From contig OY740766.1 in assembly GCA_963513935.1 (NCBI GenBank), positions 1,208,001-1,272,000 on the forward strand: a DNA stretch of 64,000 nucleotides, read 5' to 3'. The position numbers and the translations under genes were made by a program. The notes below the pieces were generated by a model. That model was not told the origin of the DNA, made no database searches, and worked only from the letters and a program-made list of their open reading frames with translations. Within the stretch, counting starts at the first letter, position 1. Each line of letters opens with the position of its first letter. Positions 12,917-24,192 of this stretch are shown here, in pieces. The stretch comes from Aphrophora alni (lineage: Eukaryota > Arthropoda > Insecta > Hemiptera > Aphrophoridae).

Positions 12917-12955
12917 ATTGGGCATAGGGGCGCCAAAATGCTGAAACCGGCCCTG
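12917..12955. mobile_element. Possible hAT terminus (right end)
   Basis: The sequence ends GCTGAAACCGGCCCTG; its complement starts CAGGGCCGGTTTCAGC, the form of many arthropod hAT ends. I find no partner end nearby, so it would be a solo terminus. It lies about 270 bp beyond the satellite array. Confidence 0.35.
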
Positions 12956-12980
12956 CTGTAAAGTCATAATCAGGCTTACC

Positions 12981-13899
12981 AGACGTCCTCATTTACCGCG
13001 GACAGTCCGCTCTTTTTAACCTCGTCCGCAGAAATGTTTGCGGCTCCATTTGTCCGCGGTTTTTAGAAAACCGAGAAACGCTTTGACTTCAGACTTAGGG
13101 CTGTTGACTGGGGAAGTACTGTGAAACGGCCGAACATTGAACAGGTTTAGAACGTGGCACATTCCGTGACAGTGAAACACATAATTACAACAAAATATAA
13201 TTGTCAAATGACATGTTCAGAAGTTTTTCTGACTAAATATATTTCAAGTAACAAGTATAAGAAGACATCTGATGCTGAATCTAATGCTGATAACCTTGGG
13301 GATCCAGTTTCAGCTGCTGGACCAAGCTCTAGGAAATAGTCCTAACTCCTATGACATCACCTCACCTTTATTAACTTACTTGAAGGTTTAGATGTTGTTT
13401 CCTATATGTGTTGTATTGTATTCAATATCCAAATCATGTGCTGTTAACAGCTTAGAGGAGTGATTTAAACTAATACAGCATTATTTCATCAAAGTGTTGT
13501 GTTTTTAATAAACTACCGTGTTATTAATTTCTAGACTGCAAGTGTGGGTTACAAATTTTAATCATATCCGTGAATGGTTTTTCCCTTATCTCAGGGTATG
13601 TATAGGCCTCCCTGTCTACTTCCTTTTTAAATGTTACTAAATTAGTTTATAATTACTGCAATGAAACAATCAATACGGTATTAAAAATTCATAAAAATAG
13701 CCTATTAAAATTAATTATGAATGGTAAAGGTAAATTATCATATTCTATTTTCATTTAAATAAATATTTTTTTATGTAACCATTCTTTAGATTATATAGGT
13801 TGCATTAACATAAGTAATATTGACTTTTTTTGTTACCATTGGCTAGTGTAACATGTCCTCAGATTTTTTAAGTTGTCCTCCCTTTTTTGAGAAACGTCT
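12981..13899. mobile_element. Weak candidate DNA element
   Basis: Richer in GC than its surroundings over 12985-13160. It is bounded by AGACGTCCTC on the left and GAGAAACGTCT on the right, which pair as imperfect inverted ends. TGTCCTC motifs recur near the right end. No transposase motif recognised in the short open frames at 13016-13207 (minus) or 13154-13339 (plus). Confidence 0.25.
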
Positions 13900-14286
13900 T
13901 CAGTAACTCAGGAAAAAATACGGTAAACCTAGTCATAATAGATGCACATTTAACCAGAGTTTCCTATTGTAAAATATTACTGTTTTGCTACAAGTTCAGA
14001 ATCTGTTAGAGGATTCAGCAAGATGAGGTACCCCTCCATTATCACTTTCAAGTTCAAGTACTGCTGGATGAAGAGGAAAATGTAGTGGATAATGGCCATC
14101 AAGATCACTTGGTTTGACCCATTAGATTACTTTTTTAGGGGATATTTGACGATTTAACACTCTGTATAATAGCGGAAGCCAAACATCTTACTTCAAAGTA
14201 GTTTTTTGTTCTTGGATTCGTAAGTTTAAAATATGTCTACTGTGAAATATATTTGATCTTAGATAATTGTGCTTAAACTGACTTAC

Positions 14287-14475
14287 TTTTTATTTCATCC
14301 AGCTGTCTTTGAAGATCAGAAGCCTTTAGTTTCATGAAATCATAACTTGCAACTCTTAGGGCTTTCATCCATTGACACATTGCAGTATGAGATTCTGCTC
14401 CCAAAATGTAGCTTCTGTTTCCCATGCCAAGAAAAAGAAGCTTAAAGCTGAACTGGGTATCTGGATCGGCTAACT
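14287..14475 (-). CDS. Sesquipedalian (PHETA/FAM109) exon 2, PH-domain second half
   Basis: Continues the PH domain: ELADPDTQFSFKLLFLGMGN, RSYILGAESHTAMCQWMKAL, then RVASYDFMKLKASDLQRQLD. The WMKAL helix is the C-terminal alpha-helix of PH domains, and the following coiled stretch DLQRQLDEIK is typical of sesquipedalians. The acceptor AATAG|AG joins exon 1 to give EGCKIELAD in frame. The donor is GTAAGT at 14286. The ATG at 14494 lies inside the intron and is not a start. Confidence 0.9.
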
Positions 14476-17400
14476 CTATTACAAAATTATTCATTTATAT
14501 TAATAAAAATAAATTGTTTATAGATGTATGTTCCAACTGATTATAATGGAGCATACAAAATTTAGACTTGATTAGTGATTATTTAGAACTCTGATTTCAT
14601 TAGAAAAATATCACAAGAGTAACTAAGTTCTAAAAGTATTATTACATGAACAAATAAAATAATAAAAAACAATTTTAATGTGTTATGACACAGTAGGAAG
14701 TTGCAATAATTGGTAGATATGATTATGTGGTCCACATAAAGAAAAAATTCCAAATAGCATTTGATCAGAAATACTTCAACATAAGTCTGTCTGTCGAGAG
14801 GAACACTGAAGTTAACTAACTACAACAGATTTACTTATAACACTAATAATTTGTTTACTTATTTGTGAGTCTTCAATCTGGCACTGTTGCCTGATTTCTT
14901 TCTTTTTCACAAATTTATTCACTTGGTGTCTGAATCCTCCGTATTTTAAAAATGGCTAAACCTTCCTTCTTTCTTAAAATTCTTATTCTTTCACGATATC
15001 CTGTTTTATATCTCCCTATAGTTACAGATGCGTTCTTAAAAGGTAATAGATTGCATTACATTGGTTCTGATTTTTATATTCAATTTAACTGTTACATTTT
15101 AAAGATTTATAAATACTTTAAAGCTAAAATGAGTGAATGAAATCTATTTTTATAGTCTTGATAGTTATAATAAAAATAAGATATAAACCAGTTTATAATT
15201 CACTAGTTTTTATGTGTCTGTCAATAACTGTCAATTCTAATAATTCCACACAAAAGTGGCGTAGAATTAACTATTTTGGTAAAGTTAGCCATGCAGTTGG
15301 TAAAGTTTTAGAAAAGAAAAAACACTGTAAACCTATTATTGTAAACAAAATTTAGGAAAGATGTTAGTAAATTCCAAAGATAAAATACAAAAAATGCAAA
15401 AAAGTGGTGTGTACAAACTGACATGTAGTATTTGTAATGCTGCTTATGTTGGCCAAACAGGCCGTAGTTTTAAGTGTAGGTTAGGTGAGCATGAAAGGAG
15501 TTGGCGGTTAGGTTATAATGATTTTAGTTTTAAAAAATCATGCATTGACAGATTTTTATTCTAATGTTAATTTTGAAATTCTACATGTTAACGTAAAAAG
15601 TAGAAAATTAAATGTTTTGGAAATTTTAGAAATTAAGAGACTTTTTTGTAATGATGCTAATCTAGTTTTAAATGACCAAACGGAATTTTTATCATTTTCT
15701 CCTTTACTTCAACCTCTATTCAAGGTTGGTTAATACCTGTGTGAATGAGCTGTGGGGGTTTTCCCCGGGTCTTTGTGCTTTGTTTGTTAACGGGAATTTC
15801 CTGCCTTTCTCAACCTTTTATAATAGTTATGGTGTGCATTGTATTTAGTCTTGTAAGAGCCTCGTCAATGTCACTTTACAGATGTCCATTCTCAAGGCTT
15901 AACAAGTATCAAGTCTCTGTAAGCCTTGAGAATGGACATCTGTAAAGTTCCCGAAACGTCGGCTGTACTCAACGTGCAGACAATATTGACACGGTCGAAC
16001 CCCGAAGAACAAGATCATAATGATGTTTGTGACCGTGGAAGTCTATCGTTCGAAAGTAAAATGAGATAGTATTTATAAAGTTTTAATGTTAGATGATGCA
16101 ATCAACTGCTGTAAAAAATGTGACTGTGGTTACTGACAATGATTTTGTAGATAAAGTACTTCCAAGTTTACCTAGGTTCATATTTCTTAGATAATGCTTA
16201 ACATATTTTCTCTTACGAGTCATTTTGTAATACTACAGTGGATCGGGCCAACTACTATTGGATAAAGTGTGAGCATTAAAACTGAGTTTAGAAATTCAAG
16301 GTTGAAAAGAAAAATTGGTATTTTTGCACTGACCCTAAAAATATTGAGTAATAACTAAACATTGAAAAATATGAAATTGAAATTTTCAGTATTACATAAT
16401 ATGTATATTATATTGTAATATATACCTAATATGTAATATATATGTAATATAATATGTAATATTATTATGGTGTTGGAGGAAATTATTATATATCTAAAAA
16501 AAGCAGTGTTATATTTTGGTTAAAAAAAATATACATAATAAATTATTTAAAGTTGAAGAGCTAAATATTGATTTAGAAGAAGCTGAGAATGGAATAAACA
16601 TAAATTTTAACATAAATGCAGCAAGTCTGGGTTCATCCAAAATCAGGCGCCGATCCAGAGATTGGCCCACCTGGCCCAGATCCTCCTCCCTCAGAACTGA
16701 GTTGTTTAAACTGTATGATTCATGCAAGCTTCAGCACTTCAACCAAGTTACTTTAATATAAATTAAACTACCATGATGACAGTTGGCCAATGTAATGTTC
16801 TTCACTGTCCACCACTCATAACTGTGGCTCTGAGAGTAGGGGAAGCGAGCAGTACTGAAGTTGTGATTATATATCAATGATAGTTTCAGCATATAATATT
16901 AATCGCACTGTGAATATTTGTTATTTATATATAATAAAAAATTAATATTAACAAATTAATAATAAATTTATAATTTCTCTAATACATTAAATAACAACAA
17001 ATAAAAATGTTTAATAAAATAAAACAAAACTAGTGAAATAATTTTTTACGTCCCAGCAACAGTACCACATAGTTCATAGAAATGTTTGTCAACGTGAAAT
17101 TCCTAATAAAGGCATGAGCGGTGGACAATACTCCTCCTTTTTTTCTTGACTTTCCTGATAAAATTTGCGGAAATACTCGTATATGATAAGCACTATGAGT
17201 GAAAGCTAAGTGATGTGCCAATCCTGTAACATGTGGAATTTGGCGCAGGTAAAGGTCTCAGTCAGCTTAGCAACTTGAAAAGATTCTAAGACTGTTAGTA
17301 GTTCTCAAGCAAGAGAGTGTAGCAGTGTAACCAAAAACTGTCCTTTATACATTTACATGTTTTTTTTTCTCTGCATAGTTTATTAGTAAACTATGGATGA

Positions 17401-18587
17401 CATGTGATTTTAAACTCAGCGAGACCCTGAAATTAGTGAATTACCGAATAACGTCTGTCATTACATTAGTATCTGAGATCGTAAGTTCGTTTTAATTCAT
17501 AGGCCCACAAAACAAAACCCTTTTCTTTGCTCTACGCTCTATGTTGTTTTTTTAAATAAAAAAAAATTGTTTTGTCATTTTCTAATATTAACATATAGAA
17601 CTCACATTTTTTATCTATGTCTAGATCCATTTTTATAGATTAATAAAATCGTTGCAACATGTATCACACAGTTATATTAAATTAAATACTGTTAACAAGA
17701 TAAGTTACAATAAGCCTTCGTGAAATCAAACTTAATAATGCTTAAGCTAGCCTACAGTAGGTTTATTATTTTTGAATACCAGAAAAACTATGAGTTATAA
17801 TATTAAAGTGATTTACTGAGTAGGCAATAGTTTCTTTTAGTAATAACACTTGATAGACTAAGGCCTAGCCTACATTTAGATGCAGTTGATTTTTTGATAA
17901 GATCATTAGGTTAAATATATAACACTACATATTTTTTATATGCAACATGATTGATCAATTAATTATAACTAGTCTAAATAGTTACTCACATTATACAAAA
18001 AGTGCTCCTTGAGGAAGCACTTTCTTAAAACTGTGCTAACCCTAAAAATATCAGATTTTTTTTAAAAATTGGAACTAGAACTGTTTTCCTCTTTTTTCTA
18101 ATTTTCCCTCATTGATTCAACTTAATTCAACTCTGGGTAGCAAAGATCTGAGACATTAAAAAGGTAACTGCAAGCAGTCTTTTTGGTGATTTAAAACCTA
18201 ACCTAACCTAACCTAACCTTATTTCTTCATAATAAAATAAGTTTTCAAAGCTTTTTCACAGAAAAAACATAGTTACAACTTCTCTAGGTTAAGGTCCATT
18301 AAGTGAATTACACGTTAAAATAGCTTTGTACCTTATAAAGTAAAAATTTGCATACAAAGCTATTTCAACGTGTAACTCACTTAATGGACCTTAACCTAGA
18401 GAAGTTGTAATTATGTTTTTTTCTGTGAAAAAGCTTTGAAAACTTATTTTATTATGAAGAAATAAGGTATATAGAACATGATTTTTTATATATATTGCCA
18501 CCTTACCTGACCTACGCTTAAATTTGGAAAAATTCCCAAGTGGTCACCCATCCAAGTACTAACTGCTCTCAGTATTTCTTGACTTCG

Positions 18588-18639
<52 letters not shown>

Positions 18640-19046
18640 TTGAACTTTGTAGTTTTGAAATCGTGATTTTTGAGTGAAAAAGTTAGCTCAGTGTTGAAAA
18701 CTTATTTTATTATTAATAAATAAGGTATGTAGAACATGATTTTAAAAAATAACCAAAAAGACTGGTTCAGTCACAATAAACAATTATTAATTAAAATTAA
18801 CCTAGGCCTACCAATGATTTAGTTGTCCTACTACTGTAATAAAATTATCTTACCGATTTTACATCCTTCTAAAATAATCACACCAATAGGCTTCCTATCT
18901 CCATGTTTCTCAAAATAGAATAAAAGATTTCCTTTTAATACACACCATCTTTTAAGAGCTTTTTCTCCCTGCTTAAGCCATCCTTCATGATCTATTAGTG
19001 TAACTGAAGTAGCAAATGCTACTAAATGTTTATCATTTAGTTCCAT
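14287..19046 (-). CDS. Sesquipedalian-like PH adaptor, gene span (C-terminus unresolved)
   Basis: Homologue of human PHETA1/PHETA2 (sesquipedalian-1/-2), small endosomal adaptors. In that family the PH domain and a C-terminal F&H peptide bind the inositol 5-phosphatase OCRL, supporting recycling-endosome and TGN traffic. Visible here: start MELNDKHLVAFATS, PH core with GWLKQGEKALKRWCVLKGN and LLFYFEKHGDRKPIGVIILE, then WMKAL and the DLQRQLDEIK segment, 127 codons over two exons. The usual basic loop after the first beta strand is shorter than in relatives. The C-terminal third with the F&H motif is not securely found; exons A and B at 8.3-8.8 kb are in phase but weakly similar. The 4.4-kb intron contains a Penelope-like tail and a nested fold-back element. 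Confidence 0.85.
15137..15735 (+). pseudogene. Penelope-like element, 3' part with GIY-YIG domain
   Basis: RINYFGKVSHAVGKVLEKKK is followed in a shifted frame by SGVYKLTCSICNAAYVGQTG and RSFKCRLGEHERSW, the GIY-YIG endonuclease signature (here VY...YVG with QTGRSFK). A further frameshift near 15520-15560 gives LTDFYSNVNFEILHVNVKSR and EILEIKRLF, the usual region after GIY-YIG in Penelope-like retroelements. The element is 5'-truncated and broken by at least two frame changes. It sits in the first PHETA intron, opposite to the host gene. Confidence 0.85.
15873..15960 (+). repeat. Perfect 29-bp stem-loop and GAAACGTC tail of Penelope-like element
   Basis: Arms 15873-15901 and 15920-15948 are perfect inverted repeats with an 18-base loop. 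The right arm runs straight into CTGTAAAGTTCCCGAAACGTC, a form seen at Penelope-like 3' ends and resembling a decayed hammerhead-ribozyme core. The duplicate arm suggests the tail was copied in inverted orientation. Confidence 0.8.
15961..18174. other. Intronic AT-rich stretch
   Basis: No exon supported. Contains a TAATATGTAATATA-type low-complexity tract (16384-16465) and a moderately GC-rich patch at 16620-16760, open on both strands, which I could not identify. All of it lies in the intron between the two PHETA PH-domain exons. Confidence 0.35.
18197..18217. repeat. Four CCTAA (TTAGG) units
   Basis: Short array of the pentamer that forms most insect telomeres, embedded in the fold-back element. 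Too short to be a telomere. It may be incidental to the element's terminal sequence. Confidence 0.8.
18533..18592 (-). pseudogene. 5S rRNA-derived fragment (5S pseudogene or SINE3-type head)
   Basis: The minus strand reads ATCACCGAAGTCAAG... then GTTAGTACTTGGATGGGTGA and CCACTTGGGAA, closely following the middle and 3' part of animal 5S rRNA, including the internal control region. The 5' part is replaced by the (AT)n tract and the final stem is missing. Either a 5S pseudogene fragment or the promoter head of a 5S-derived SINE. Confidence 0.8.
18590..18636. repeat. (AT)n microsatellite
   Basis: About 46 bp of AT dinucleotides directly abutting the 5S-like fragment. Confidence 0.95.
18854..19046 (-). 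CDS. Sesquipedalian (PHETA/FAM109) exon 1, start and PH-domain first half
   Basis: Start codon at 19046 chosen because MELNDKHLVAFAT aligns with the conserved family start. The exon encodes the first PH strands (GWLKQGEKALKRWCVLKGNL, LFYFEKHGDRKPIGVIILEG) and ends CKI-G with donor GTAAGA. No in-frame extension upstream is needed. A 5' UTR exon and promoter were not identified. Confidence 0.9.
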
Positions 19047-19731
19047 AGTGTAAAGTATAGAAAAATATTTATGAATACCATGAAAATTAAAGGTATCAAT
19101 AAAAACCTCTAAATAGAGTTAAGTTTATTTTTCTTAATAATCTACCTTAATGGTAATTTTGGAATAAAGATGGTAAAATAATCATAACCGTAAAATAGTA
19201 AATAAATAGTACAAAATGTGTAGTAAGAAATTATGATTCAACCTAAATAATTAGTCTATTTACTTCTCTCTGTAAGTTCAAGAACAAAAAATGAATGTTA
19301 CAGTTTAAACCACCCTATTTTTTGAACGCGAAATATGAATGTGTTCACCAGCACAGCTAGACAAATCTTATTTTCCTCTTAATGCCGACCGGCAGACTTG
19401 GATAAAACCATGAAGCCACGTTATTCACTACATATTATTTATACACTATTATAACACTTTTATTTATTTCATTGATGTTGTAGTTGCCATTTGTTAATGT
19501 TGTTATACACTATTGTTTTGGAACTAATATTACTGTTATCCATTATGAGTCCATAGTTTGGTTTTTATTAATTCTATGATTAAAATAAAACATGTGGGTA
19601 ATGGTTAATACTACAACATGTATTATTTGTTCACATGTTCTTTAGATAATTATGTATGTTAGTAAAAGTAGGATTTGATTTGGGAATATTATCAAACGAG
19701 GATTTTATCGATTAGGAAAATCTCGCCAGAG

Positions 19732-20020
19732 TAGTGATGTGCGAGTTCGAATTAAAATACTCAGTTAATCCGAATATCAAAATCCTTGATTTCAGAATAA
19801 AATATTCGGACAATATAGGCTATTCGTAATTAGGAATAAGGAGACGATATAATATTCGTTAGTAATTCGCTGATTGGTAAAGCTGAGTTCGAAACTGATG
19901 CGCAAAATCATTCTGCGCAGATACTCGATTTCGAAATAATAATACAAGTACTGTATAGTATTGAAATTATTTGAACCGATTAATTCGATTATCCATTTCA
20001 GCCGAGTATCAACATCGCTA
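19732..20020. mobile_element. hAT-type MITE
   Basis: A 289-bp element with ends TAGTGATGT / ACATCGCTA (imperfect inverted repeats), flanked by an 8-bp target duplication CGCCAGAG / CGCCAGGG with one mismatch. Eight-base duplications and TAGNGATG ends are typical of hAT elements. The interior is rich in TTCGAAT/ATTCG motifs and has no open frame. Confidence 0.75.
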
Positions 20021-20597
20021 CGCCAGGGGTCTATCTTGCTACCTTTCCCCCTGAAACATTTTAGGATTTATAGGTTTATTGAAACCAAGGAAAAAATAAA
20101 ACAGAAGAATCTTCGGTAATTGTTTACTTAAAGGTGACATCTAATTTTTGTTGATCGTCTACTACATACCTTACTTCGGTAATTGTTTACTGTAGCGCCA
20201 CAATTTATATATATATATATCCGCCATTTTCTTTTATTACAAAAATATTATATCTTGGGAAATGGATAAGATATTAGGTTCATATTTGATGTAAGGTCAT
20301 AAAACTTACGGTACGTTAAAGAAGTTTAATAAAAACAAAAAGTTCATTTTACATAATATCAAATTCAGCCCTTTTGAAATTTTTGTAAAGTAGAACATAT
20401 CGAGAGCCGTTAATTTTACAAAGATTTTACAAGACAAACAATTTATCTCTTTAATGACAAACAAAACTGTTTTCTACATGTCAAAGGATGTTCAGAGTAT
20501 TGATAATAAACTAATAATATTATTTCTTGGTAATTGTATACAACAACCATTATTAGCCTAGAACTGAAATGATTTTGAGCCATGATAATTGTTAAAC
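20021..20597. other. No gene recognised
   Basis: AT-rich DNA with a short (AT) run near 20205. No splice-bounded open frame. Confidence 0.3.
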
Positions 20598-20920
20598 GAG
20601 TTTTAGATAGGCCAATAAAAAGAAAACCGAAAACATGGGTGGATAGAGGGGGGGGAAGACTAATCAGGAACAAGTTAAAGGAGTTTTAGATAGGACTTTA
20701 GAGAGAATTCTGAAAACATGGGTGGAGAGATGGGGGAGTGACTAATCAGAAACAAGTTAAATGAGTTTTAGACAGGCCAATAGATAGAAAACAGTAAACA
20801 TGGGTGGAGTAGGAGGGTGACTAATCATAAACAAGTAAAAGGAGTTTTAGATAGGCCAAAAGAAATAAAACGAAAAACATGGGTAGATAGAGGGGGCGGA
20901 CTAATCATAAACAAGTTAAC
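20598..20920. repeat. Degenerate tandem repeat, about 80 bp x 4
   Basis: Units starting at 20598, 20681, 20763 and 20842 begin GAGTTTTAGATAGG, contain ACATGGGTGGA and a G-rich tract, and end ACTAATCA.AAACAAGTTAA. Period 79-83 bp with many substitutions, so it is older than the two large arrays. Confidence 0.8.
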
Positions 20921-21439
20921 CTTCTCTTAGGGTCTTTATTTTTGCCTTTACATCTCCTTTTTAGGCAGAGATTCCTCACTTGCTAGCCAAGTGATGTGAC
21001 TCTGACATTCTTTCCAGATTTTAAAAGCATTTATGGATATGACAAAGAAAAAGTGCAGTTCTCATGTCTGTTACGTCTGGAAGTGGTGGTGGAACTGGCC
21101 ACTTAGCTGAGCTTGACAAGGATGTGGATGTTTTGTTATTGGGGGGTCAGAACCCATAACTGATGCAGTTGATAATTTTTCATGACTACATGAGTAGCTA
21201 GTCAGTAGTAACTTGGGGGTGAGGAAAACTAATTTTGTACTGGAACTCACCTCATGTTTAAGGGGACTAAAGAATGTTTTTCAGTCCCCCTTAAACTTGG
21301 AACTTGCTTCAGTTTGAGTTGCCTGAGCTACTGGCTATGTTGGGTGTGCTACATAATTGACTGTGCGATTCTTCATCTATGAAGCGCTGGAGTAATATCT
21401 ATATGGAAACAATAACTTCAATCACCAAACTAAATTTTA

Positions 21440-24120
21440 ATATAAGTGAAGAGACATCGTTCAGCTATGCCTGACGAGCTGTTAAACAGTTGTGAGGTAT
21501 TAAAGATTAAGAAGGAGAATGCTAAACCATTTGCGTTGCTAACTGATAAATGTTTAGTATTTAGCAATACAAAGGAAAGGAAAGACCCTGTCTATAAGGT
21601 TTTCCCTTTTCTAATCAATAAAGTGATTACTGGGAGAGAGCTTCCATTTGGAAGCTTTAGAATGGACAACTTTTGGTAGAGACAGGTAGCAACAAGCAAA
21701 GCCTGTCTCTACTAAAAGTGACTTCGTTTTTTCACCAAGTCAAGGTATTGGGACTTTCTCCATATTTCAAACAACATCAGTTACCAAACATCCTGCTCGT
21801 TCCTTCAACTGTACCAGATACAAGGAGGAAAAATTATTTTGTCTATTATGTTGAAAGACAAAATATCTTTGATACCAGAAAGAAATTTTATGCTTCAAAA
21901 CTTGTAGTTGAAGGAAAATCCTTTGCTACTGCAGCAGCAAATAAAATTACATTGTATTCCAATTGTGCCGACTTGACCAAAACAGTTAAATTACTAACAA
22001 AGCATGTGGTTCAACTATTGCCCATATTCTCACAAGCATTCCTGGTAACATGCATCTTTATAAAGTAATCTTTACTACTCCTCCTCCAGAGGTAACTCCA
22101 TCCCCTTCTTGCTCTAGAAATAAGGTCATTGTTTAATAAAATGAACAAAAATGAAAAAGTAGAAGTTCCCTTTTAATCCATGGGTATAACAAATATCTCC
22201 CAAAACTACCTCAGGCATCTTCCAAGGGTTCAACATTTGACATTCTAGTTGTTAAGGTTGCTATGGATCTCGAACCTGAGACTTCTAAACTTAAAACTAA
22301 AATTAAACCATCTAATAATAGTATTTCAAGCCAGGCAGGTAAAAAGAAAATCCTAATCTTTTTTTAATTGATAACAATTTATTTATTAAATCTTAATCAT
22401 AAAATATTGCCAGAAATTTAAACTTGAATAGCATGGTAATGGAACATTAACAGTATTAGATGTCATGTTGAAGATCTCAAGGTTTTTGTACACATGATAC
22501 ATATCCTTTAGTCATTTTCCTGCAAGACTTCTATCAACCCCACTTATATAATTTGCGGAAATTTTCAGTTTAGAGAGCTGAGTCTGTCACTCCAGACAGA
22601 GCTATAGGTGGATTGTAATACACTCATACATTGTACATGTGTGAACCTTAAGACTTCATCCCAAGCAGTAGCAATAAGGAACACGTAACCATACAAAATG
22701 ACCATTTGTTACGTGTACCTGCCACCTAATTACAGGTTTGAAGAAGTGAAACTGATTGACCTTATCAGACAGTTTGATGCCGCATTTTATTTTGATAGGA
22801 GATTTTAATACTCACCACTATACATAGGGATCAAATACTTGCAACTCTAGAAGACAACCATATTGACACGATTTGATCCAATTCTGCTCAATAATGATTT
22901 ACCAACTCATCTAGCGGCTTCTACATGTGGTTGGATAACTGTTGACTTTGTCATTTTGTTGCTCATGTCTAGCCACTAAATTTGAGTGGTCTTTCTATCT
23001 GACATAAACTGTAGCAATCACATTCTTATGAAGCTTACCTTTTCTGACTTCTCTCATTGTAATGATTGTCTTCTGAGCAAAACAAAATGCTAAAGGTTTT
23101 GCATCACATAATAGTGATGTTCCTATTCATGAAGCAATTCATTATATGGCTTATGGAGCAACTCTGATATTGCTTGGTAAAAGAGGGATTCTGAACACTT
23201 TAAAATCAAGGTGTGTAGATGGCAATATTCTCATTTTTAACTTACTTTTTTGAAAAATTTCATTAGCAACAGATATTTCAAAGTGTATGTTGGAGCTAAG
23301 TTGTCAAATCATTATCATTTAGAGAATGATGTCCCTCAGGGTAGTGTGTTGAGCATGATCCTGTTTGGTGTGACAATCAACAGCATTGCTGCTATGTCCA
23401 TTGTTCTCTATTTGGTGATGATTTTATATGTTATTGATATATGTGACTACTTTAAATATAAAATTTTATTGCTTTTACTCACTATAGGCTGGACCATCAG
23501 CCTTTATTATTTCTAAATGGAACACAACTTCAAACTACATTGACTACTAAATTTTTAGGGCTATTATTTGATCACATATTTTCTTGGATTCCACATTTAT
23601 CTGATCTGAAAACATTTGATATGTTACGTGTTCTCAGCGGTGTCAATAGGACTTGTATGTTGCAATTTTACTGTGCTATTGTTCAATCGTAGTTGATTAC
23701 GACTCCACAAGACCACCAGCCATTAAGAAGTTTGATTCAGTACATAACTGTGCACTTCTTATTGTTTCTGGAGCATTTTGTTTGATCCAGTTTCTAATTT
23801 ATTTGCTGAAACAGGTGAACCATCTTTTTCTTGATGAAAACAGCAGCTATGCATATAATATATGAGTAATCTGCACTCCAAATTGTAACATACAGCATTC
23901 AATGTTGCTTTTAATAATCCTTGGACGATAGATTTGAATGACATCTAAGCAGTACTGTCCCATTTGTTATTAGAACTCTACGGATCCTCGACCATTTGCG
24001 ACTTGTACTTTCTTCATGATATATTGTAATGCCATAATTTGATTTTTCTCTCTCCAGATTCATTAAGTACAACACTCCTGATGTTATATATTATCAGAAG
24101 TTCAGATATATAACTAATGA
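21440..24120 (+). pseudogene. Degenerate jockey-type LINE
   Basis: Pieces appear in canonical order with many stops and frameshifts: ORF1-like text at 21446-22068 (PDTRRKNYFVYYVERQ and after), endonuclease-like text near 22690-23000 (VYLPPNYRFEEVKLIDLIRQ; later LLNNDLPTHLAAST), reverse-transcriptase thumb and palm text at 23250-23460 (LENDVPQGSVLSMILFGVTI), then the C-terminal FLGLLFDHIFSWIPHLSDLK and HNCALLIVSGAF. The order endonuclease, RT and C-terminal domain is that of jockey-clade non-LTR retrotransposons. It is clearly inactive. No target duplication identified. Confidence 0.85.
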
Positions 24121-24192
24121 ATCTAGTGAGATTATTTTCAGTGATGTTTTTTAATTGGACAATAAAGTCGGTCGACTCATATTATAGCTATA

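Larger units (their letters stand above)
18175..18764. mobile_element. Nested fold-back (MITE-like) element
   Basis: The ends are inverted repeats CAGTCTTTTTGGT / ACCAAAAAGACTG. Inside, 18216-18330 and 18353-18468 form a near-perfect hairpin with 115-bp arms and a 22-base loop. Part of the right arm is repeated directly at 18697-18746. A 5S rRNA-like fragment, an (AT)n tract and four CCTAA units lie within. It has no coding capacity. It sits about 90 bp from PHETA exon 1, inside the intron. Confidence 0.8.

Noticed and set aside
16509..16761. Overlapping open frames on both strands
   Set aside because: No conserved motif; the two frames are complementary shadows in a GC-richer patch.
18197..18217. 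Internal telomere
   Set aside because: Only four pentamers, located inside a fold-back element.
18533..18592. Functional 5S rRNA gene
   Set aside because: Only about half of the 5S length is present, the 5' part is replaced by (AT)n and the terminal stem is absent.
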